Of a stretch of DNA of 64,000 nucleotides, positions 42,879-50,585 are shown in pieces. Position numbers and translations under genes: made by a program. Below the pieces are notes generated by a model that was given only the letters and a program-made list of their open reading frames with translations, was not told the origin of the DNA and made no database searches. How positions within the stretch are numbered: the stretch's first letter is position 1; each line of letters starts with the position of its first letter. Source of the stretch: CAYMCO01 sp964388955 (lineage in GTDB: Bacteria; Chloroflexota; Anaerolineae; Anaerolineales; E44-bin32); contig CAYMCO010000028.1 in assembly GCA_964388955.1 (NCBI GenBank), forward strand, positions 1 to 64,000, given 5' to 3'.

Positions 42879-43520
42879 CTAGCGCGGTGCGCTGGAATGG
42901 GTCTGCGAGGTGGGGGCGATGAGGAAGATCAGATTGTCCCAGACCACATGGCTGACGATCAACCCGCCCAAGGGAAACCCCAATGCCCGCAGACCGCCCC
43001 AAAATCCCCCCGCGGTGGCAGCCGCCCCGATGAGCGCCAGATTCCCGCTCACCAGGTGAACTCCGCCATAGGCGAGGGCGGAGGCGATGAAGCCCCACAG
43101 ACGTCCCCATCGCTTGGAGAGCGCATCCTGCACATAGCCGCGCCAGAATAGTTCCTCGGCGGGTGCGATGATGAGCGCCAGCCTGGCCATGAGTTCGCCT
43201 CGGGGCCGCAGGCGGCGAAGGGAATAGATGTCGCGAATTCGCTCCCCCCCTTGGGCCATCAAACCGCGCACCATGCGATCGCCGATCTGAAAGATGACAT
43301 AAAGGGCACCGGCGGCCGCCGTTCCCCAGAGCGCCTGACGCCAGTTGAGGCGGGTGCGGCGCAGCTCAGGTCGGGCATCGAGAGCTAGGGATCCCAACGT
43401 GATTCCGGTTGCGGTCATCCGATCCCAGAAACGGCGTCTGGGCCCGCGGAATGTCAAGGCGAAGAGCCCCCATGCCAGGCCCAGGGCGAGGCCCAACCCG
43501 GGCGAAGCGCGCCTGGCCAC
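42879..43520 (-). CDS. CPBP-family intramembrane metalloprotease
   Basis: 213-residue multi-helix membrane protein of the CAAX protease/bacteriocin-processing (Abi, CPBP) family. Motif 1 is IIAPAEELFWRGYVQ (EExxxR with the catalytic Glu pair, ~117-131), motif 2 is ALAYGGVHLVSGN (His, ~150-160), and motif 3 is LIVSHVVWDNLIF (HxxxN/D, ~190-200). All three are intact. The start is GTG at 43520, directly next to the stop of the oxidoreductase-prenyltransferase gene, so the genes are coupled. It could process prenylated or other membrane substrates, an attractive but unproven link with the UbiA domain upstream. Confidence 0.85.
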   Translation of the reverse strand: MARRASPGLGLALGLAWGLFALTFRGPRRRFWDRMTATGITLGSLALDARPELRRTRLNWRQALWGTAAAGALYVIFQIGDRMVRGLMAQGGERIRDIYSLRRLRPRGELMARLALIIAPAEELFWRGYVQDALSKRWGRLWGFIASALAYGGVHLVSGNLALIGAAATAGGFWGGLRALGFPLGGLIVSHVVWDNLIFLIAPTSQTHSSAPR

Positions 43521-45518
43521 CTAATGCGTCCCCAGCGCCAGGCCCACCGCCAGCAGCGCACCGAATGCGGCGTGGAGTTGGGCGGTCCGCAGGTCGATCT
43601 TGGCGATGGCGCGCTTCTGCCCTTGGTGGCCGAGTTCCGACGAGCGGATGTTGGACACCATGAGGGGCAGGGAGAAGAAGGCCAACAAGCTGGATTTCGG
43701 AAGCGCGTTCAACATCACCGCTGTGGCCAATACCAGGTAAGCGCCGGTCACCAAGCCAACATATCCCAAATGCGCCCAGCGTCGACCGATGTGGGTGGAA
43801 AGGGTTCCGATTCCGTAGCGCGCGTCGTCGCTGATATCACGCCATTCATTGCCATGCAGGATCGCTGCCACCAGCATGCCGATGGGCAGGGAGGCCACCA
43901 GCGGCATCCAATCGAAGCCGCCGGTGATCACATAATAGCTTCCACTCACCATCACCGGACCCATCAGCAGAAACACCAGCGGGATGCCCAACGCCTTGTA
44001 CTTGTACTGCAGGGGAGGGGCGGTGTACCCGAAACCCATCACCAATCCGAGGACTCCATAGGCGGCCACCGGCCAGCCTCGTTCCAAGATCATCAGCAGG
44101 CCGAAGAGGGTCGCCAATCCAAAGGCGCTGAGGGCGATGACGAAGGCTTCGCGCTCTCGAAGACGACCCTTGAGCAGCGCGTGGCTGGCGCGCGGAGAGG
44201 TGATGGAATCCACCCCGACTCGCACGTCGTAGATTTCATTGATGATGTTCGTGCCCATATGGAGCAGCACTGCGCCGGATAGGGCGAGCAAAAACAACGG
44301 CCAGTTGAACATATCGGCTAGCCAGCTCAGCGCTGCGGCTGCAAGGACGGGCATTGTCGATGCCGTGAAGCTGAATGGCCTGGCGATTTCCACAAAGGCG
44401 CTGAACTTCCGCCAGGCGCTCTCCCATGGACGCAGGCGGCGCTCCTCGGCCAGCTCGCCTAGCGGGGTGGGGGCCGATGCGGCGGCAGCCGGGACGGCCT
44501 CCGTGGCGCCGACGGAACCGTATAGGGTGGCTGCCCGCAGCACGCCTTCAACCTGGTCGTCCTCCTGCAGGATGGGCTGCAAGATGGGGGTATCCATGCC
44601 GGCTTGGTTGAAGCGCGCTGCGGCTTCGGCGACCTCCTCGGCCGTACCGCAGAGCATAAATGCATCCAACATCTCATCCGGGATCATATTGGCGGCACGA
44701 TGATAGTCCTCCTCGCGCCATGCGGCCGCGATGCGGTCGCGCAGTTCGATCTCGAATCCCGCTTGATCCAGTGCGAATTTGGAGAGCACGCTCATCATGT
44801 AGATGACGAAAGGCTCGCGCTTGGCGCGGTTGAGCGCTTCGCGCCGCGATTTGTCCACATAGGTGAGGAGATATCCCGCGATGTCTACATCGCTTGGATC
44901 CCGGCCGGCCTCGACGGCCGCCGATGCCAGCTTGCTGATTAGGCGCTTCAGGTTGGGGATCGACTCAGCCGGCCGGGCCAGATACCCGTCGGCCTTTCGC
45001 CCCGCCATCTTCAAGAAGGGGGTGCGATATGCAGCGATGTAGATGGGGACATGATGGACGGGGGGGAACATGGGCTCGATGGGCGGGAGTCCGGGTGTGG
45101 CGGAGGGGATGCGCCCCCCGGACCACATGGTGCGCAGAATATCGATCGCCCGATCCACGCTTTCAATTCCCTCATCGGGCGTGTAGGGGATGCCCATCTG
45201 CTTCAGGCGGAAGGGCAGCGCGGTGCCCATACCCAATATGATTCGCTCCGGAGCCATTTCGTCCAGCGAGCTGATCGTCATGGCGGTAAGCACCGGATGA
45301 CGAGTGTAGGAGCTCAATGCCCCCAATGCGACCCGAATATTGGGGACCTGGGAGGCGACGGCCGAGGCGTAGGTGACCGCGTCGCGTTCGAAAAGGCTGT
45401 CGTGAAACCATATGGAGTGCAGTCCGGTGCGTGAGGCCTGATCGGCCCACTCGACGATCTCGCTAGCCTCTCCACGGGAGGCGAGCCCGATGCCGACAGG
45501 GAGTGCAAGTTCAGTCAT
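43521..45518 (-). CDS. LLM-class oxidoreductase fused to UbiA/MenA prenyltransferase
   Basis: 665-residue two-domain protein. Residues ~6-330 are a luciferase-like (LLM) TIM barrel: PVGIGLASRGEASEIVEWAD, GLHSIWFHDSLF, LGMGTALPF and a late CGTAEEVAEAAARF. This family uses FMN or F420. A linker (~335-370, Ala/Pro-rich) leads to a UbiA domain at ~373-665 with eight or nine helices. Its two Asp-rich motifs are intact: NIINEIYDVRVGVD (Asn427, Asp431, Asp437) and NEWRDISDD (Asn557, Asp561, Asp565). The second domain looks closest to MenA (1,4-dihydroxy-2-naphthoate prenyltransferase). I know of no characterised enzyme with this fusion. It may reduce a precursor or product of the prenylated quinone. 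Confidence 0.9.
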   Translation of the reverse strand: MTELALPVGIGLASRGEASEIVEWADQASRTGLHSIWFHDSLFERDAVTYASAVASQVPNIRVALGALSSYTRHPVLTAMTISSLDEMAPERIILGMGTALPFRLKQMGIPYTPDEGIESVDRAIDILRTMWSGGRIPSATPGLPPIEPMFPPVHHVPIYIAAYRTPFLKMAGRKADGYLARPAESIPNLKRLISKLASAAVEAGRDPSDVDIAGYLLTYVDKSRREALNRAKREPFVIYMMSVLSKFALDQAGFEIELRDRIAAAWREEDYHRAANMIPDEMLDAFMLCGTAEEVAEAAARFNQAGMDTPILQPILQEDDQVEGVLRAATLYGSVGATEAVPAAAASAPTPLGELAEERRLRPWESAWRKFSAFVEIARPFSFTASTMPVLAAAALSWLADMFNWPLFLLALSGAVLLHMGTNIINEIYDVRVGVDSITSPRASHALLKGRLREREAFVIALSAFGLATLFGLLMILERGWPVAAYGVLGLVMGFGYTAPPLQYKYKALGIPLVFLLMGPVMVSGSYYVITGGFDWMPLVASLPIGMLVAAILHGNEWRDISDDARYGIGTLSTHIGRRWAHLGYVGLVTGAYLVLATAVMLNALPKSSLLAFFSLPLMVSNIRSSELGHQGQKRAIAKIDLRTAQLHAAFGALLAVGLALGTH

Positions 45519-45737
45519 TTCGGACCTCTTTCAGCGTCATTGAGCGGCAGTCGGGCGCGAGAATTCGAGGCAATGAGCGGTCCTCATTTTGCTGATTCGA
45601 AGTGGGAGCAAGGAGGGCCCAACCAGCCGAAGAAATATCAGATATGTTCGACCTTCTTAGTTTACCAAAGACTGGCTCGGTCCTCCAGATCGGGAAGCCG
45701 TATTTCCGCCAGCAGAGCCCGTTTGGCGACCTCGGAG

Positions 45738-46157
45738 TCAAGTCTTTTCCCCCGCGGCGCTGGGCTTCACCCGAGGCCAGGCGTTGGAAAGGAAAGCCGC
45801 CACCCCGATGACCTCACCGGCCCTGCCCGCCAAGGCCAACCACTCTGGGGCGGGAGGGAAGGAGCTGAGGGCGGTGATCCAGATCCCCGTGTTGAGCATG
45901 CCATAGGCAAACCACACTCGCCCCACCTTTCCGCGCCGCGGGCCGCGGCCGGACCGCGGAAGGATCCAGAAGGCCGTGCCCATCACGAACTGCACGATCC
46001 AACCCATGAGCAGAAACTCCACATGGGAGGGGAGCAAAGCCCATATCGGGGGGAGAATCGGTATCCCTTTGTGGAATAGCAGCAGCGCGCCGATGGAGAA
46101 GCCCAGCGACAGATAGCCAAGCGAGGAACGGATCATCCAGATGCTGACGGCCGGCAT
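45738..46157 (-). CDS. Four-helix membrane protein, copy 2 of tandem pair
   Basis: 139-residue integral membrane protein. It starts SIWMIRSSLGYLSLGFSIGA, then SHVEFLLMGWIVQFVMGTAF, and a YGMLNTGIWITALSS helix, with a VIGVAAFLSNAWPRVKP end. It matches its upstream neighbour over the whole length and has the same length. The His in SHVEFLLMGW is shared. Such H-x(6)-GW segments recall haem-copper oxidase subunit I-like small proteins (CcoN-like). The ATG at 46157 lies one base after the neighbour's stop. It may form a heterodimer with the neighbour. Function is unknown. Confidence 0.8.
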   Translation of the reverse strand: MPAVSIWMIRSSLGYLSLGFSIGALLLFHKGIPILPPIWALLPSHVEFLLMGWIVQFVMGTAFWILPRSGRGPRRGKVGRVWFAYGMLNTGIWITALSSFPPAPEWLALAGRAGEVIGVAAFLSNAWPRVKPSAAGEKT

Positions 46158-46158
46158 T

Positions 46159-46578
46159 TCAGCGCCCCTTGACGCGCGGCAGAGTGTTGGCCACGAAGGC
46201 CAGGCCCGCCAGCCACTGCATGATGGCGGAAAGCGCCAGGGCCCAACCCAAGCCGGCATCGGGAATGCGGGCAACCGCGGGCTCGGCGACCAGGCGCAGT
46301 CCCAGACCCAAGTTCAGCAGCCAAAAGGTTGCCCAGCCGAGAGGCTCACTGCCGCGCGGCTTCTCCTGCGTGTACTTGGGAAACATCCAGAAGGCGACCC
46401 CGAAAATCAACTGCGTCACCCAGCCCACCAAGAAGGAGTGGAAGTAGGCCGGGGTCAAAGGGGGCAGGGAGGCGAGCACGGGGCCGGTTCGTGCGGCGGC
46501 AGTCAGCAGGCCGAAGAGGAGAGACAGGAGGAGAAAGGCCATTGACGATCGCAGGAACCAGCGCGTCAGCTTGGGCAT
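46159..46578 (-). CDS. Four-helix membrane protein, copy 1 of tandem pair
   Basis: 139-residue membrane protein, MPKLTRWFLRSSMAFLLLSL at the start, AYFHSFLVGWVTQLIFGVAF in the second helix, then WMFPKYT and NLGLGLRLVAEP. Identical length, aligned RSS, H..F(L)..GW and (A)FW(M/I)(F/L)P positions show it is a tandem duplicate of the next gene. It begins 30 bp after the metal ATPase stop, so both are in that operon. The conserved His could bind haem or metal; this is inference. It has no signal peptide apart from the first helix. Confidence 0.8.
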   Translation of the reverse strand: MPKLTRWFLRSSMAFLLLSLLFGLLTAAARTGPVLASLPPLTPAYFHSFLVGWVTQLIFGVAFWMFPKYTQEKPRGSEPLGWATFWLLNLGLGLRLVAEPAVARIPDAGLGWALALSAIMQWLAGLAFVANTLPRVKGR

Positions 46579-46608
46579 ACAGCCGATCCTTTCGCTTGGG
46601 TGGCAAAT

Positions 46609-48603
46609 TCACATGACCGGTGCCAGGGCCACGAAGTTATCAACGTCTGGCTCCGGCTCCCGTTTCCGCAGCAGACGCATAGCATTCAGGATAACGATCA
46701 GAACGGAAGCTTCATGCACCAACATTCCACCGGCCATGTGTACCTTTCCCAGGAACACGCCCAGCAGCAATCCGGCGACCGTCGTTAAGGCGATCCCCAG
46801 GTTCTGGCGGATGTTGGCCAAGGTCGCCTTCGACAGACGAATCGCATGCGGCAGTCTCATCAGATCGTCCTGCATCAGGGCGATATCGGCGGTCTCGATG
46901 GCCAAATCCGTCCCCGCCGCGCCCATGGCGATCCCCAGGTCGGCTGCCGCCAGGGCGGGTGAGTCGTTGATCCCGTCTCCAACCATCGCCACGGTATGGC
47001 CCTCTTGCCGCAGTTTCCGAACAAAGGCAAGCTTGTCTTCGGGCAGCAGTTCGGCGTGCATCTCGGGAACACCCGCTTCCTTGGCGAGCCGCCGGGCGGT
47101 CATCTCGTCATCTCCAGTAAGCATTGCGATGCGCTGCACCCCGATGTCTCGCAGATTTCGGATGGCGGATCGAGCTGTCCGGCGTATGGGATCGGCGATA
47201 CCGATCACCCCTATCACCACCCCGTTCTCCGCCACGAATACGGCGGTCTTGCCCTCCGATTGAATCCTGGAGAAGGCCTCCTCCGTGGCCGCTGGGCGCA
47301 GCAGATCCTCCTGCCGCATGAACTCCTCATTGCCCACATGGATGATTTCGCCATCCAATACGGCGCGCACCCCCCTCCCTGTCACGGATTCGAAGGACGT
47401 CAGGTGGGGCCCATCGTCTATCCGGCCAGCGGCGGCCAGGATGGCGGATGCCAGCGGGTGTTCTGAGCCGATTTCAGCAGCCGCGGCGGTGCGCAGCACT
47501 CGAGCCTGCGCTCCCGTCCACCTCAATCCGTCAGGGATGCCGAGATCCATCGCTGCCGGTCCCGTCGTCCCGGCACCTCCCGCGATTGCCGGTTCGGGTT
47601 GGAGCGCCACCAAGTCTGTCACAACGGGCTTGCCCAAGGTCAGTGTGCCCGTCTTATCCAACGCGACCGCTGAAATCCGACCGGCATTTTCCAGATACTC
47701 CCCACCTTTGATCAAGATACCCGATTTGGCGGCGCGGCCGATGCCCGCCACCACCGAAACGGGCGCGGAAATCACCAACGCGCCCGGGCAACCGATGACC
47801 AATAGGGTGAGAGCGAGCTCAGCGTCCCTGCTGAAGAAATAGCTGATCGCGCTCAGGCTGATGATGGCGGGCGTATACCACCGCGAGAAGCGCTCAACGA
47901 AGCGCTGGGTGGGGGCTTTTTCCTCTTGCGCCTCCTCAACTCGTCGGATGATGCGCGCCAGGGTGGTGTCCCGACCAACGCCGGTGGCCTGCACTTCTAT
48001 CAGCCCATTGCCGTTCACCGTGCCTGCGAAAACGCCTGAGCCGGGGGCCTTCGCCTCAGGCATCGGTTCTCCGGTGATGGCGCTTTCATCCACCGCGGAA
48101 CGCCCGTGCGTGACAATTCCATCAATGGCGATTTTCGCCCCCGGCTTCACAAGCACGGTCTCACCGGGTTGGACCTCATCAGGCCGGACTTCACGTTGCT
48201 GGCCATCCCGGAGCACGATAGCTTTGGTCGGCGCCAGATTGATCAGACCTTCAATTACCTGGCGCGTTTGGCTGAGCGTGCGGGCCTCCAGGTAGGCCCC
48301 CAATATGAACAGGAAGGTGACCGCGGCGGCTTCCCAGAATTCCCCAATGAACAGGGCACCGGAAGCGGCGATGGTGACGAGCAGTTCGATGCTCACCTGC
48401 CGTTGGTGCAGGCTTCTGACGGCGCGCAGGCCGATCTCCGCCCCCGCGATCAGCGTGGCAACCGTCAGAAAACCGGCGCGCCACACCAGCGGCAGTCCCA
48501 TCCGCCCCATGCCGAGCCCCGCGAGAGCCAGCGCGCCGCTGGCGATCACGGTCATCTGCCGCCGTCGACGGGGATCTTGAAGCATTACTTTCCAATTCTG
48601 CAT
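46609..48603 (-). CDS. P1B-type metal-transporting ATPase with CPG motif
   Basis: 664-residue heavy-metal P-type ATPase without an N-terminal metal-binding domain. Actuator motif AITGEPMP (~180), phosphorylation motif ALDKTGTLTLG (Asp about 300), and GDGINDSPALA near 570 are intact. The membrane metal motif reads VIGCPGALVIS where CPC is standard, so the second Cys is Gly. After the ATPase domain comes MLVHEASVLIVILNAMRLL, similar to the HEGGT-type helix of Zn/Cd exporters. AAGGAG precedes ATG 48603; an upstream extension in frame is not supported. The metal (Zn, Cd, Cu or other) is uncertain. Confidence 0.93.
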   Translation of the reverse strand: MQNWKVMLQDPRRRRQMTVIASGALALAGLGMGRMGLPLVWRAGFLTVATLIAGAEIGLRAVRSLHQRQVSIELLVTIAASGALFIGEFWEAAAVTFLFILGAYLEARTLSQTRQVIEGLINLAPTKAIVLRDGQQREVRPDEVQPGETVLVKPGAKIAIDGIVTHGRSAVDESAITGEPMPEAKAPGSGVFAGTVNGNGLIEVQATGVGRDTTLARIIRRVEEAQEEKAPTQRFVERFSRWYTPAIISLSAISYFFSRDAELALTLLVIGCPGALVISAPVSVVAGIGRAAKSGILIKGGEYLENAGRISAVALDKTGTLTLGKPVVTDLVALQPEPAIAGGAGTTGPAAMDLGIPDGLRWTGAQARVLRTAAAAEIGSEHPLASAILAAAGRIDDGPHLTSFESVTGRGVRAVLDGEIIHVGNEEFMRQEDLLRPAATEEAFSRIQSEGKTAVFVAENGVVIGVIGIADPIRRTARSAIRNLRDIGVQRIAMLTGDDEMTARRLAKEAGVPEMHAELLPEDKLAFVRKLRQEGHTVAMVGDGINDSPALAAADLGIAMGAAGTDLAIETADIALMQDDLMRLPHAIRLSKATLANIRQNLGIALTTVAGLLLGVFLGKVHMAGGMLVHEASVLIVILNAMRLLRKREPEPDVDNFVALAPVM

Positions 48604-48773
48604 CTGCAATCTCTCCTTCTGCCCGGCTGCCGTACCTAGGGACAGGGCGCAGGCCGGGGCAGGCTTGAGCAAGGGTAAGAAGGGGTCGGGCGGGCTCACC
48701 TGCCCGGTGCCGGCGTTCCGGACCTCGGCAGACCATCCGGAAGGGCCAGCCCCCCCGCCGCCGAGCCATCGGA

Positions 48774-48989
48774 TCAGAACGCCGAGATCGAGGCGCGGTA
48801 TCCCATCGAAGCCACGGATCGAATCAGATCCTGTTCCGTGACGATCTCGGGGTCATGCTGAACCTCGATGCGGCCCGTGTTGAAATGCACTTTGGCCGCC
48901 TGCACGCCGGGCAGATCGGTGAGAGCCGTTTCTATCTTGCTCACACAGGAAGGGCAGGAGAAATCTCGGCTGCGAAGTAGGGTCTTCAT
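48774..48989 (-). CDS. Stand-alone heavy-metal-associated (HMA) domain protein
   Basis: 71-residue ferredoxin-fold metallochaperone. The CxxC metal site is in DFSCPSCVSKIE (residues 12-15), with the LPGVQAAKVHF and RSVASMGYRAS segments expected for the HMA beta-alpha-beta fold. It probably delivers metal to the P-type ATPase encoded 170 bp downstream, which lacks its own HMA domain. It is first in the operon. An FNR-type palindrome lies 70 bp upstream of its ATG. Specificity (Cu, Zn) cannot be assigned. Confidence 0.9.
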   Translation of the reverse strand: MKTLLRSRDFSCPSCVSKIETALTDLPGVQAAKVHFNTGRIEVQHDPEIVTEQDLIRSVASMGYRASISAF

Positions 48990-49057
48990 CTCGAACGCTC
49001 CTTTTCGGGATCTGATGTAGTCTACAGGCAGCTTAGAGGGGAATCGGGCGCGGTTCC

Positions 49058-49071
49058 ATGATCTGGATCAC
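49058..49071 (-). promoter_or_regulatory. FNR-type palindrome upstream of the metal-ATPase operon
   Basis: ATGATCTGGATCAC contains TGAT-N4-ATCA, the core of the Crp/Fnr-family FNR box (consensus TTGAT-N4-ATCAA). On the minus strand a TAAGCT at 49037-49032 could be the -10; the palindrome centre would then lie about 40 bp before the start of transcription, close to the -41.5 of class II activation. A Crp/Fnr regulator with an E-x-x-S-R recognition helix is encoded nearby. The functional role is inferred. Confidence 0.5.
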
Positions 49072-49362
49072 ATAATCGCGACGGGAGACCATGGGCCCCG
49101 GACGAGCGGTTTGGTCCTTGCGCAGTGCCGGTGGGTGAAAATGCCGCGGGGCAGAACCGGCGGATATCATGCGGGGTAGGCCGTAACCGTCGAGATCATC
49201 GAGTCCGGGCCGGCGAAAGAGGGAAGCCCAGGGAGAGGTGGGCCCGGCGGCGAAGGTGTGCACGGCGCCGCTTCCCGTGCCGGGGGGACCGGCAGGCCCA
49301 CAGGGGAAAGAGATTGACGCATGATGAAAGTGGTGGAAGATCCCCTGGGTAGCAGATAGGGC

Positions 49363-50070
49363 CTAGGAAGGGCCGGTTCCCGCCTTGACGGCCTGCAGCG
49401 CCTCCGCGTCTCGTATCGCCACCCACCGGCGGCCCGCCTCGATCAACCCCTGATCCCTGAACTGGCTGACCACGCGACTGACGCTCTCGGGGCTGGTGCC
49501 CGCCATTTCCGCCAGATCACGCCTGGACAGCGGCAGCTGGATGAGCCGCCCGATGGGCCGCTCTTCGCCCAACTTCTCGGCGAGCCTCGGCAATATGAAG
49601 GCCACCCTCTGCTCGACCGAATGAGCGCTGAGCTGGCTGACCATCTCCTGAGAATCCCGCAGCCGCTCAGCCGTCACATCGATCACCTTCAGCGCCATGG
49701 ATGCATATCGATTGAGAAGGCCTCGGAACTCCTGCCTTCCAATGCTCAACGCGCAGGCGTGGGTTTGGGCTTGCGCCGTCTCCCGGTAGGCATCCTCTGT
49801 CTCCAGTCCCAGCGTTCCGAACAGCTCACCTGGCTGGAGAAAGTCGAGAGTGACGTCCTTCCCCTCCAGCGTGTGATGGATCAGCTTGACGCGGCCGTCC
49901 GCCACGACATACAAGCGCCTGGCCGGATCACCCGTGTAATAGATCGTTTGATGCGGTTCATAGCCGCGCTCAATGAACTGCCCGTTGATCTTGGCCAGAT
50001 CCCCTTGGGGCAGGCCACAGAAAAAGGGCACCTGGCTCAGGATGTGCAGCCGGAGGTCGACACTGCACAT
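49363..50070 (-). CDS. Crp/Fnr-family transcriptional regulator
   Basis: 235-residue regulator. The cyclic-nucleotide-binding-like barrel spans ~15-120, with GELFGTLGLETEDAYRETA (~81-99). The C-terminal HTH reads LSRRDLAEMAGTSPESVSRVV, with Glu195, Ser198 and Arg199 matching the E-x-x-S-R of Fnr that reads TGAT half-sites. It lacks Fnr's four-Cys iron-sulfur pattern (only Cys2, Cys18 and Cys106 are present). Effector may be a haem, NO, redox or nucleotide signal. ATG 50070 is the best start; a longer in-frame reading is unsupported. The metal operon 370 bp downstream has an FNR-type site. Confidence 0.9.
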   Translation of the reverse strand: MCSVDLRLHILSQVPFFCGLPQGDLAKINGQFIERGYEPHQTIYYTGDPARRLYVVADGRVKLIHHTLEGKDVTLDFLQPGELFGTLGLETEDAYRETAQAQTHACALSIGRQEFRGLLNRYASMALKVIDVTAERLRDSQEMVSQLSAHSVEQRVAFILPRLAEKLGEERPIGRLIQLPLSRRDLAEMAGTSPESVSRVVSQFRDQGLIEAGRRWVAIRDAEALQAVKAGTGPS

Positions 50071-50585
50071 GTGGGATTCAACCCACTCATCGTCTAGCGG
50101 TGTACTTCGCCGGATGGGCAAGGGCCTCCCTCCAAGAGCCGATGCGACTTCGCCATAGTACCATGAACTCCCCCGGAGAACGCCAGGGAACCGCCGGAGC
50201 CATTTGCGGCTGGAGTTGAAGCCTGGATGGCGGGGCTCGACCAATTGGCCTCATGGGCTCCATCTCGGAGGGGGTGGAGATGCCAACGTTTCTGCGGCCC
50301 CCGACTCCCCTGGACGAAGGCTGCGGGCTGCCGGTGGAAAACCCCAGCGTGAAATACCGGCGCGAGCGCAGGGTCCGCAAGACATGTGGGATAGGCTATT
50401 GCCAGGCACGCGGTTTCCGGATGATGGGGTGGGTGAAAGAGATGACCGTGGCGTCGCTGGTTTGGAGAATGCTTCGAGCTGGATACGAATGGCGGAGAAT
50501 GGAGACGGAGCAACGGAAGCGGTTTACAATGGATCGGACAGGCGATTTCGAACGGCGGATTGATTCCCGAGAGAGGGTTTGACCA
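50071..50585. other. Divergent intergenic region, Crp/Fnr and phosphoglycerate mutase
   Basis: About 515 bp. No supported gene. TACAAT at 50525-50530 on the plus strand is a possible -10 for the mutase gene, but there is no matching -35. Short frames have mixed composition. Confidence 0.45.

Noticed and set aside
46571..47263. 230-codon plus-strand frame rich in Ser, Arg and Ile
   Set aside because: Antisense to the P-type ATPase; no recognisable motif.
50253..50582. 109-codon plus-strand frame upstream of apgM
   Set aside because: Arg/Met/Glu-rich with no family resemblance and no good ribosome-binding site; more likely leader or intergenic DNA.
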